From Anaerobacillus sp. CMMVII (GTDB taxonomy: Bacteria > Bacillota > Bacilli > Bacillales > Anaerobacillaceae), in assembly GCF_025377685.1 (NCBI RefSeq), contig NZ_JACEHK010000015.1, positions 248,001-312,000 of the forward strand: a DNA stretch of 64,000 bases, given 5' to 3'. Below the pieces are notes generated by a model. The model saw only the letters and a program-made list of their open reading frames with translations. It searched no databases and was not told the DNA's origin. Shown here piece by piece: positions 7,638-15,288 of the stretch. Each line of letters begins with the position of its first letter. Within the stretch, counting starts at the first letter, position 1. A program made the position numbers and the translations under genes.

Positions 7638-8558
7638 CTATTGACCTTTATGAATAAAATAAGCTGATTTACCTTGTCCTACTTGTTTAAAGTTTGTAGA
7701 TAGTATGCGGAAAATTGTTTTTTTAGAATTATTTAAATTACACCACTCATACACCCCGTTCGTCGTAATCCTCTTATCCGGAAAAAGAAGTTTAAACTCT
7801 TCTACACTTCGTAATATTGCAGCTTTAGCGATTTCCTTTTGACGACAATTCTCACAAACAATCATTTTTTCGGTGTAATATAAATTAAACGATTGGCAGT
7901 TTACACATGGGATTCCCTTTTGAAGAAGTTCGTAGCTGTAAGGAGGGGTACGCTTGTATGGTGATTCAGTTTTATGCATGGATACAAGCAATTTGGCTAA
8001 TTCTATTTCATTTTTCCTTAGTTTTGCTGATTTCAGCTTTAGCTTTTCCATAAAGCGCTTAATTTGAGTAGGGAAAATAATAGGTAAGTCTAATGGGGAG
8101 TTATAAAGAGTAAACTCGGGGTTTATGAAGACGACGTTTGTTACGATATTAGGATTAATACCGAGCTGTTTAAGGAGCTTGCATAATAAAGTTTCACATC
8201 GCTTCAATTGATGAATGGGATTGTTAATATTAGTTCCATAAAGTGTAGACCATTCCTCCACATCAACAACATAGTCACCTTCAAAATTTTTAACTTCGAA
8301 AATGAAAACGGTTGGACCTGAAGCGATGACTACCGAGTCGATTTGGAATGTAGTGTTGTTACATTCAAGGAGTAGATCATTGATAATTAGGAAGTTATCG
8401 GGGAGCTGTTCTGTCCATTCGTCAAATTTTTTCTCACCGATAAAGCCTTTTTCCAGGCTCCGATAGGTAGCAAAATCTTTTTCTGATAAGTTCATGCGGT
8501 TATTTAAAGACCTAAAAAGCTTTAATTCTGCCGACTCATAGCGAGATTTAATTAACAT
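7638..8558 (-). CDS. NERD domain-containing protein
   Basis: A 306-residue protein with a nuclease-related domain (NERD) at about 40-140. Visible features are GEKKFDEW, the QID motif (72-74) and FIFEVKN (86-91), which match the predicted catalytic core of this restriction-endonuclease-like fold. The C-terminal third holds a zinc-ribbon pattern, CxxC at C218/C221 and C235/C238, and a last domain (240-306) that looks like a small helical DNA-binding module. The start is ATG at 8558 behind GAGGTGA. It stands alone, convergent to the tandem array. Its cellular role is unknown; nuclease activity is predicted from the family only. Confidence 0.85.
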   Translation of the reverse strand: MLIKSRYESAELKLFRSLNNRMNLSEKDFATYRSLEKGFIGEKKFDEWTEQLPDNFLIINDLLLECNNTTFQIDSVVIASGPTVFIFEVKNFEGDYVVDVEEWSTLYGTNINNPIHQLKRCETLLCKLLKQLGINPNIVTNVVFINPEFTLYNSPLDLPIIFPTQIKRFMEKLKLKSAKLRKNEIELAKLLVSMHKTESPYKRTPPYSYELLQKGIPCVNCQSFNLYYTEKMIVCENCRQKEIAKAAILRSVEEFKLLFPDKRITTNGVYEWCNLNNSKKTIFRILSTNFKQVGQGKSAYFIHKGQ

Positions 8559-8708
8559 AGCATCACCTCAAAAGTATTAGTTTATGTTTAGTGTAAGTAA
8601 GTTTCCAAAATAAGTCAATCTACTAAAAAATAAATAATAAAATATAAAACGTTTTTTCGACTATGGCGGTCTAATAAGTAGAAAACAAGTTTTAAAGGAG
8701 GAAGAAAT

Positions 8709-9728
8709 GTGGAGCCAACCATTCAATCGCTTGTAAAAAAAGCGCAAAAAGGCGATGATACAGCTTTTATGAGTTGATGCAGAAACATAAAGAGCAGTTG
8801 TACAGAATTGCTTATTCATATTTAAAAAATGAAACAGACGCGCTTGAAGCTATTCAAGAGCTAACCTTTCGAGCTTATAAACAATTAAAAAGTTACAGGA
8901 ACCAAGTTATTTTTCAACGTGGTTAATCCGAAACCTCATTAATTATTGTATCGATGAGCAGCGTCGAAATCTTTCTTACTAAAGGATATAAATGAAAATC
9001 CAATACCTACCCAAAATAAGGTGTGGGAGATTTCATTCCCAATTGACCATCGTAAATTCGTTGGATTAAAGAAAGAGTTTAAACTTAATGAGTCGGTTGT
9101 ATTTGCCGGACAACAATTAACTTTTAAAAACGTCACGATATATCCAACAAGGGTGGAGGTTGATGATGAGTTTGCTGAAGAAAATACAATGAAGATTACT
9201 AATTTCGAGGACTTAAAAATCGTCAACGAAAAAGGGGAATCTTGGACGGGAACGACGGGTGCAATCGCTACGCATTTTAGTGATAATCATTGGAAGCTAT
9301 TTTTAGGAAGTAACTATTTCCACGAAGGAAATGAGTTGTATTTGCAAGCAACTAGCATTCGAGCCCTACCTAAAAATGAAGTTGAAGTTGTTGTTGATCT
9401 ACAGAATAAAACAATTATCAAAGGGCCAAAGTCACTGGTCCTTGATTAACTAGAGCTTCAAAATGATGTGTACAACTTCCAGTTTTCAGTGGAAACAACC
9501 GAAGAAAAAGATCAGCAACAACATTTGGGTATATTTGAAATGACTATGTTTGATGAAAACAAGCAAGAATACGGGGGCACTGATGGCATGGGATTAAGGA
9601 CGAATGGAGAAGGTAAACACATTGTGGTATTTTCACTCCAAGGAATTAAAGGGGAGTTTCTTCACTTAACGTTAGCTGATTATCCTTCACGTATCATCGA
9701 TGAGATGAAAATCAAACTTACTAAATAA
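8709..9728 (+). pseudogene. ECF sigma factor remnant fused to DUF4179/DUF5643-like tail
   Basis: Starts at GTG 8709 behind AAAGGAGG. The N-terminal part is a sigma-70 region 2 (LYRIAYSYLKN, FSTWLIRNLINYCIDEQ), but region 4 is missing. The frame then runs straight into a sequence beginning KVWEISFPIDHRKFVG, which resembles the C-terminal DUF5643 part of DUF4179 proteins, the usual partners encoded next to such sigma factors. Reading through needs three one-base additions, in the runs at 8765-8768, 8887-8891 and 8976-8977. An in-frame TAA at 9447-9449 interrupts it, and the same frame continues to 9728 with ADYPSRIIDEMKIKL. I interpret this as an internal deletion of roughly 1 to 1.5 kb in a sigma/anti-sigma-like pair, leaving a chimeric, decayed gene. 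Frameshifts may be sequencing errors; the missing domains are not. Confidence 0.7.
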
Positions 9729-9736
9729 TTTTTTTA

Positions 9737-9765
9737 GGGAGATGGGAAACCATCTTCCTTTTGTC
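9737..9765 (+). terminator. Terminator after the sigma/DUF4179 remnant
   Basis: Stem GGGAGATGG / CCATCTTCC around a GAAA loop, followed by TTTTG. It comes 9 nt after the last stop codon. Confidence 0.65.
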
Positions 9766-9812
9766 TTAAAGAAGTTGTTTTCAGTCGATACAGTTACTCT
9801 TCGTTAAGAGTC

Positions 9813-9935
9813 TGGATGTTCTTGGATCATGGTCAAAACAATCCAATCCCAAGTGAAAAAGTCACTTTTGTTGGAAGAGCATTTACTAGTCACGGGTATG
9901 CAGGCGCCACGCTTTCCTTATCCAGGCACGGCTAG
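9813..9935 (+). other. Short unidentified coding remnant
   Basis: One frame without a start codon reads WMFLDHGQNNPIPSEKVTF and continues to ATLSLSRHG before a stop. It has protein-like composition but no ribosome site or upstream extension. It could be a fragment of a small secreted or DUF4871-like protein left by the same decay as the locus before it. The rest of 9770-10060 shows nothing I recognise. Confidence 0.3.
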
Positions 9936-10080
9936 ATACCAATTGGATATTAAATTTAAATATTATAAATTTTCAAACAAATATAGCGATGATAATTGGA
10001 AAATATTATAATAAGGGAGAGTCTTAAGTGAACGTAATTTATGAGAAAGAAAAGAATTTTTTTCTGAGGGGGAGCCTTAT

Positions 10081-12001
10081 TTGGCGGAGCGTAAAATTGA
10101 AAGTTTGTATCATCAAATATATAAGCATCCGTTGTTTCGGGGGTTAGTTGAAAAAGAATTTTTCAGGTTGATAGAGAAGTGCTCCTTAAAGCACTATCAA
10201 AAGGCAGCCAAGGTTTTGTATTCTAAGACACCTCGAGAAGGATTGTTGCTACTGCTTGAGGGGATGGTTGAGGTTTATGTTGAGGGCGAGGGAAACCAAC
10301 AGCATAAAGAGGTATTAGAAGTTTTACAAACTGGTGATACGATTGGCTTTTCTAGTTTAGCTGATTTTTTAGGAGAGAAGACACATCATCATACAAAGTA
10401 TACGGTTAGTGTAATAGCGATCGAAGACTCATATTGTTTGCAAATTCCTTTTTCTGTTCTTGAGGAACGTTGGATTGATGAGCAGGTACGGGATTATGTT
10501 TTAAGACAAGTGGCTGTTCGGTTGAAGGATATTTATGCTTCACTGGCAGAGCAAATACAACTAGCTAGTCAATGGGGTGAAAGCGAGCCTTTTGTGCGTA
10601 GAGTCCAAGATATTATGGTTGCGCCAGCGATCACGATCGAGGCAAGCGAAACAATTCAGAAAGCTGCGCAGAAAATGGTCGATCACTCGAAAAGTTCAGT
10701 GCTAGTTTTGGAGAATGAGAGATTAGTAGGTATTATTACGGAAAAGGATTTAGTTAGTCGGGTGATTTCAAGACAACGCCCGCTCTCAAATGTAGTTCGA
10801 GAAATCATGACACCTAATCCAATTACCATTTCGAGAGATAGTTATTATTATGAAGCACTCTCGAGTTTTATTATGAACGGGATTAAGCATCTCCCCGTTA
10901 TTCAAGAACAAAAGGTTGTTGGTGTAATCACGTTAGCTGATTTACTGCGAAAAAAAATCATGGTACTCTACAAATTTTACAAACGATTGAACAATCGACC
11001 GAGGCCAATTTATCAGAAGTTAAGACAGCCATTTATGAAGTTCTTGCTAGTTTAATCAATGATCGAATTCCTATCTTAAATACACTAGAAATTATCACCA
11101 AGCTTTATGATCGGTTAGTGAAACATTGTGTAGAGCTGGCTGTGAAATCATTAGAAAAAAAGGGCTTAGGTCAGCCACCAGTGCAATTCTGCTGGTACCA
11201 AATGGGGAGTGGTGGGAGAGGTGAACAGTTTCTATTAACAGATCAAGATCATTTCCTAGTCTATGAAAGCGGTGAGGATGATGAAGAAGTTACTCATTAT
11301 TTTGAGAAGTTAGGCGAAGAAATTGTCTTTTTTTTAGAAAAAGCTGGGTACGAACGATGCATTGGTAAAATGATGGCAAATGAAGAAATGTGGCGAGGCT
11401 CAATTAACAAGTGGAGAGACCGTTTAAAAAGTTGGTCATTACGAGCCACGAATGAAAATTTGCTATTAGTACAAAATTTCTTTTCATTCCGCATGTTGTA
11501 CGGTGATGAAGTGTTAAACGATCAGTTTAAAAGGATGGTAACAAGTAGTGTTAAAGAATCAGGGACAATTTGTATCGACTAGCAGAATTGGAAAAGGAAC
11601 GACCTGTGCCAAACTTAGACCACCCAATCCGTGCAATGTTTCGTTTAGAGAGGAATTCAATTGATATAAAAATGGATGCTTTATTTCCGTTGCATCATTG
11701 TCTGCAAACTTTATCCACTCTACATGGGGTTGTAGAAGGTACGCCGGTAGATCGAATGAATGCTCTTGTAGTTTTAGGGGTTTTTAAAGAAGTGTTTGCT
11801 GATGAAGTAAGGGATGCCTTTGAAGTGATATTAGGGATTAGGGTATCGCATGGATGGTTGAAATATCAGCGTGGAGAAAAAGGTTCAGGGAAGATCATTT
11901 TTACCCATATTAAATCTCGCGAAAAAGAAGCGTTAATTAAAGCCTTAAAAACGGTTCGAGAATTGCAACAACAACTATTAGGCGCATTTGGAATGCTCTA
12001 A
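10081..12001 (+). CDS. cNMP-binding/CBS/DUF294 nucleotidyltransferase-like protein (two frameshifts)
   Basis: A signal-transduction protein of about 640 residues. In order: a cyclic-nucleotide-binding-like domain (about 1-140), two CBS domains (about 170-295, with IMVAPAITIEAS and IMTPNPITISRD), a DUF294 nucleotidyltransferase-like domain with MGSGGRGEQFLLTDQDH, and its C-terminal partner DUF294_C. The frame breaks twice. One A added to the A8 run at 10950-10957 gives LRKKNHGTLQ, and one T added at 11569-11571 gives GTILYRLAELEKE, which joins all three parts. The start is TTG at 10081 behind GAGGGGGAG. The next gene is a DnaQ-like exonuclease, a conserved pairing for this family. It probably binds adenine nucleotides; its substrate is not known. 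Confidence 0.85.
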
Positions 12002-12060
12002 TAAGTAAATGTAAAATTCTGACGGTATTCCATAGGATTTTAAGAACTACTAAAAGGGGA

Positions 12061-12735
12061 GTGAAGGGATTGTTCTGGAAGCGTAAAATGATGACTTATG
12101 AGTTAGACCGAAAACCGTCACTAAATACCCCCTTAGATAAACTAGCTTTTACGGTATTTGATACCGAAACTACTGGTTTTGCTATTGGTGCTAGTGATCG
12201 CTTGATTGAGCTTGGTGCTGTTCATATTGAAAATTTAACGGTAACCGATAAAACCTTTCAGACCTTTGTTAATCCAAACCGTCTTATTCCTGATGAGATT
12301 ATTACACTTACTGGAATTGATAATCAGATGGTTAAAGAGGCTCCTGAAGCATTACAATCAATAGAAGACTTTTTTCGTTTTATTGAAGAATGTGGTAGTG
12401 ACGGTTTAGTTGGACATTACATTAGCTTTGACCTTATGGTTTTAAAAAAGGAATTAGCTAGAGAAAAGTATACGTTTGCTTCACCACTTTGTCTCGATAC
12501 ACTTGATTTGATTGGTTACTTAAATCCGTCATGGGATATGAGAGACTTAGAAAATTATGCAAAGACATTTAGTACAAAAATTTATCAAAGGCATTCAGCG
12601 ATTGGTGACGCGCTTACGACTGCCCACCTATTTTGTGAGTTATTAAAGCTAATTCAAGACCGCGGTAAAAATACATTAGCAGATTTAATGCAAATACTCG
12701 ATGTTAATAACCGCACAAGGACTTTTCAATTTTAA
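12061..12735 (+). CDS. DnaQ-like 3'-5' exonuclease
   Basis: A DEDD-superfamily exonuclease related to the epsilon subunit of DNA polymerase III. Exo I is visible as FTVFDTETTGF (about 31-41), Exo II as LVGHYISFDLMVLKKEL, and Exo III as HSAIGDALTTAHLF, giving the D, E, D, H, D catalytic set of DEDDh enzymes. The GTG at 12061 directly abuts AAAAGGGGA, so the in-frame TTG at 12070, 9 nt from that ribosome site, is a better-spaced start. It lies 59 nt after the CBS/DUF294 gene and is probably co-transcribed. Replication polymerases of Bacillaceae carry their own proofreading, so repair or turnover of short DNA or RNA is more likely. Confidence 0.88.
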   Translation: MKGLFWKRKMMTYELDRKPSLNTPLDKLAFTVFDTETTGFAIGASDRLIELGAVHIENLTVTDKTFQTFVNPNRLIPDEIITLTGIDNQMVKEAPEALQSIEDFFRFIEECGSDGLVGHYISFDLMVLKKELAREKYTFASPLCLDTLDLIGYLNPSWDMRDLENYAKTFSTKIYQRHSAIGDALTTAHLFCELLKLIQDRGKNTLADLMQILDVNNRTRTFQF

Positions 12736-12739
12736 AGGC

Positions 12740-12965
12740 TCTTTTCTATAACATTGCTCCTGCGGTTACTCGTCGCACAAAAAAACTTGTTGCTTTTTAA
12801 CCTAAAATAATTGGAAAAATTCCTTAGATGAAGATATCACCCAATAAATTGAGTAAGAAAAGAGCACGATTTACTAAATAAGTAGTCAAATTTTAGTATT
12901 CATGTGTAAAAATCCGGTTTTTGGGATTTTTACGAAAGCAACAAACTTTGCGATAATAGTCATTT
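12740..12965. repeat. MITE-like element, family A copy 1
   Basis: A non-coding element of about 225 bp, beginning GGCTCTTTTCTATAACATTG and ending (inverted) at GCAAAGTTTGTTGCTTTC. Near-identical copies lie at 26522-26752 and, inverted, at 32288-32488. Its ends form imperfect inverted repeats of about 20 bp. The first bases abut the exonuclease stop codon. Confidence 0.8.
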
Positions 12966-13036
12966 TAACTAATGGTATATTTTTCTTCATGTAACAAACA
13001 CTACCTTTATTATTTCATGATGTAGGAGGATCAATA

Positions 13037-14005
13037 ATGAAGCGTAGTGTTTTCTTGTTTACATGTGTTTTTGTAATGATTACTTCAATATGTTTGCAAC
13101 CAACTGCAAACGCTCAAGTAAATGAAGCTCAGTTGAATCAGTATTTAACCTCAATTAACTGGACAACTGGAGACCTCATAGACTATTTAAGCTTTTTTGA
13201 TTATGAATTAGGGGACTTTGAATCCTTAGAGGAATTAGAAATGTTTCTTGGTACCCCTATTACTAACGAAAATCTTAATGAGTTATTAGGTAAATATGAT
13301 ATGACCCATAGCGATCTTGAACAATTATTAGCTGAATATGGGGAAACATTAGATGACTATAAATTTATAGATGATTTAGACTTAGATGTGCAGTTTTTCT
13401 TAGGTCACCATGAAGAATTCTCAATCGCCAATGATTTTCTCTCTCTTTTTGGTTTAACCGAGGATGAAATGGAGAATTTATTTGAGCATATAGGTAAGGT
13501 TGATAAGGATATTCTGGAGCAAAATCTAAATCCTGTGTTTAAAGGGTTAGAAGAGCTCTCTTATTTACAAGGAGTGGCTAAGCTTTCGCCAGAGGAGCAA
13601 GAGCAACTTTTTGCACTTTGGGAGCAAATGTTTGTTGCATTCCAACTGGATGCTAGGTTTTACCTAGTAAAAGACGAGACGATGTCTCCAATTGAACTAC
13701 AAAGCCTAGTAAATCGTGATGAATTAGAAGGGTATAGTTTGTTTATGGCGCTTCATAATTTAGAGGGAGATGTTTTAGCAACTTTAGCCTTTAGTGAGGA
13801 CATGCTTGCCTCTCATTTAATGTACGAGTCTCTAGATCAACTAGGACAAATTTCCAAGCTTGCGGGAGAGTACAGTGAAATGTTAGCTACCGCTAAGCTT
13901 CCGATTACAGCAGCAAATTTTATCGAGAATATTGTCTTAAGTGTGTTGATCATTAGTTTTGGTGTCTTGATGGTAGTAGTAGCTAGAAGGAGAGCTATCC
14001 ATTGA
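13037..14005 (+). CDS. Processed acidic surface protein with LPITA sorting motif
   Basis: A 322-residue secreted, cell-wall-linked protein. It has an N-terminal signal peptide (about 1-26, ending TANAQ) and a long acidic body rich in Asp, Glu and Leu. The C-terminus has LPITA at 288-292, then a hydrophobic segment (about 298-316) and a tail VARRRAIH. This is the layout of sortase substrates of the processed acidic surface protein family, which carry LPXTA instead of LPXTG. The start is ATG at 13037 behind GGAGG. Its stop overlaps the start of a class D sortase, so the two are translationally coupled and the sortase is very likely dedicated to it. The biological role is unknown; expression in sporulating cells is possible for class D systems. 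Confidence 0.85.
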   Translation: MKRSVFLFTCVFVMITSICLQPTANAQVNEAQLNQYLTSINWTTGDLIDYLSFFDYELGDFESLEELEMFLGTPITNENLNELLGKYDMTHSDLEQLLAEYGETLDDYKFIDDLDLDVQFFLGHHEEFSIANDFLSLFGLTEDEMENLFEHIGKVDKDILEQNLNPVFKGLEELSYLQGVAKLSPEEQEQLFALWEQMFVAFQLDARFYLVKDETMSPIELQSLVNRDELEGYSLFMALHNLEGDVLATLAFSEDMLASHLMYESLDQLGQISKLAGEYSEMLATAKLPITAANFIENIVLSVLIISFGVLMVVVARRRAIH

Positions 14006-14628
14006 TTACACCGAAAAAGAGTGGAAAAATAGGAGTTTTCCTAGTTGGGACAATTCTAATCATTTTTGGTTTATATGTCTTGCTTTTTAATGTCTTCCTT
14101 ATTTATAAAGGAATGAATGCTGTTGAAAAAATTGAAGTTAGTGAAGCTAGGAATGTAAGTGAAAAATTAGGGGCAGTAGGTAAGTCTAAACGATTCACGG
14201 AAGCATATACACCAACAGTTGGTGAGGAAATCGGTAAGCTCCATATTCCTAAGTTAAATATTGCGATCCCAATTTTTCATGGCACAAATGAGGATGAACT
14301 TCTCCGGGGGGTTGGGCATGTAATTGGGACCGCTTTACCAGGTGAACAAAACAATTCTGTTTTAAGTGGACATCGCGATACTGTTTTTCGGAAGCTGGGT
14401 AGTGTCACAAAGGGTGACGTCCTTCAGGTTGAAAGTACGAATGGTGTTTATACTTATAAGGTTAGGAAAGTAAGGATTGTAGAAGCTGATGATCTTACAG
14501 TTATTGTTCCAAAGCCAAAGGCAACGCTAACTGTGAGTACTTGTTATCCATTTACTTATATCGGGCCAGCCGAACAACGCTATGTTCTTGTCGCTGACCT
14601 AATCAATTCAAAACTAAAACGTATTTAG
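14002..14628 (+). CDS. Class D sortase
   Basis: A 208-residue cysteine transpeptidase anchored by one N-terminal membrane segment (about 10-35). The catalytic residues are visible as H124 (LSGHRDTVF), C181 (VSTCYPF) and R193 (EQRYVL). It cuts the sorting motif of its substrate and joins it to the cell wall. The start is TTG at 14002, overlapping the TGA of the preceding gene (TTGA). The LPITA motif of that gene, rather than LPXTG, agrees with the preference reported for class D enzymes for LPXTA-type motifs. Confidence 0.9.
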   Translation: MITPKKSGKIGVFLVGTILIIFGLYVLLFNVFLIYKGMNAVEKIEVSEARNVSEKLGAVGKSKRFTEAYTPTVGEEIGKLHIPKLNIAIPIFHGTNEDELLRGVGHVIGTALPGEQNNSVLSGHRDTVFRKLGSVTKGDVLQVESTNGVYTYKVRKVRIVEADDLTVIVPKPKATLTVSTCYPFTYIGPAEQRYVLVADLINSKLKRI

Positions 14629-14648
14629 CACATTTTTCAAAAATATGA

Positions 14649-14678
14649 TTGACACAAAGTTTTGAACGGTGGTAATAT
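14649..14678 (+). promoter_or_regulatory. SigA-type promoter of the multidrug exporter leader
   Basis: TTGACA at 14649-14654 and TAATAT at 14673-14678 with an 18-bp spacer. This is a strong match to the housekeeping consensus and lies about 50 nt before the leader reading frame. Confidence 0.75.
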
Positions 14679-14725
14679 TAAAACGCACTAACAAATATGA
14701 AAATTTTGGAAAGGGAGGGTTAACA

Positions 14726-14812
14726 ATGATTGTAATGAAAAAAGTAAACCACGTTAATTTCATACGAGCTAAAGTGACCCACCTGGATTCTATAAAGTTA
14801 TTTGTACTTTAA
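14726..14812 (+). CDS. Leader peptide of 28 residues (BmrB-like position)
   Basis: A small reading frame with a strong ribosome site (AAGGGAGGG) and ATG at 14726, encoding MIVMKKVNHVNFIRAKVTHL plus eight residues. The stop codon lies 13 nt before a strong intrinsic terminator. Codons 17-20 (GTG ACC CAC CTG) can pair with either arm of that terminator (GTGAC with GTCAC, CCACC with GGTGG), so ribosome position could decide whether the terminator forms. In B. subtilis the bmrCD exporter genes are preceded by the leader gene bmrB, which mediates ribosome-dependent attenuation in response to translation inhibitors. I infer the same type of control here from layout; sequence similarity to BmrB was not tested. 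Confidence 0.6.
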   Translation: MIVMKKVNHVNFIRAKVTHLDSIKLFVL

Positions 14813-14825
14813 TCCAATCAATGAA

Positions 14826-14860
14826 GCGTGTGTCACTATATGGTGGCATGCGCTTTTTTT
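14826..14860 (+). terminator. Attenuator terminator after the leader peptide
   Basis: Eleven-base-pair stem GCGTGTGTCAC / GTGGCATGCGC, including G-U pairs, followed by seven T residues. It stands between the promoter and the exporter genes, so it must be overcome for expression. Confidence 0.8.
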
Positions 14861-14937
14861 ATGACGTTTCAGTGAAGAAATTATTTCATTTCAGATACTG
14901 ACACGTTAATTTTCAGTACGCACTTTTGCGTATAAGG

Positions 14938-14967
14938 AGCACACCGCTACTACTGGTGTGCTTTTTG
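14938..14967 (+). terminator. Second terminator in the exporter leader
   Basis: Perfect 8-bp stem AGCACACC / GGTGTGCT, followed by TTTTTG. A small hairpin TACGC / GCGTA (14918-14933) precedes it. A second intrinsic terminator in the same leader suggests layered attenuation. Confidence 0.7.
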
Positions 14968-14994
14968 TTTTGATATGGTTATTTTCTAAAAGTT

Positions 14995-15060
14995 TGTGCT
15001 AACAAATTTTTCTGTATGACGACTAACCGCAGGAGCAAGGTTTACGAAAAGTGGCTATGG
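14995..15060. repeat. Decayed MITE family A end inside the leader
   Basis: GACTAACCGCAGGAGCAAGG and the following TTTACGAAAAGTGGC match one end of the family A elements (GAGTAACCGCAGGAGCAATG, TTTAGAAAAGAGCC). It appears to be a truncated copy inserted between the attenuator and the exporter genes. Confidence 0.5.
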
Positions 15061-15175
15061 TATTACTGCCTTATTAATGAATTTCTTGTCCATTCCGCCA
15101 CTAGGATACTATTGGATATATGAAATTCACCCAATTAGGTATTTAATATAAAAAAAATTATTGGAGGAATGTTTT

Positions 15176-15220
15176 ATGGAACAACTTATGCAACTCATTT
15201 ACATTTTGAGGAGAAGGTAA
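15176..15220 (+). CDS. Second short leader frame, 14 residues
   Basis: ATG at 15176 behind TTGGAGGAA encodes MEQLMQLIYILRRR. It ends 68 nt before the exporter gene and is followed by a hairpin GAGAGT / ACTCTC (15245-15264) and a pyrimidine-rich stretch that could mask the ribosome site. The strong Shine-Dalgarno suggests translation. A regulatory function, such as stalling at the three arginine codons, is speculative. Confidence 0.4.
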   Translation: MEQLMQLIYILRRR

Positions 15221-15288
15221 AGAAATCAACAAAAGAGGAGAAGGAGAGTGGTTAGCTACTCTCTTACCTCCCTACAAAATGAAAGGGG

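Noticed and set aside
9829-10011. 60-codon plus-strand frame
   Set aside because: No Shine-Dalgarno and unnatural composition. A different frame in the same stretch (9813-9935) looks more protein-like, though it is only a fragment.
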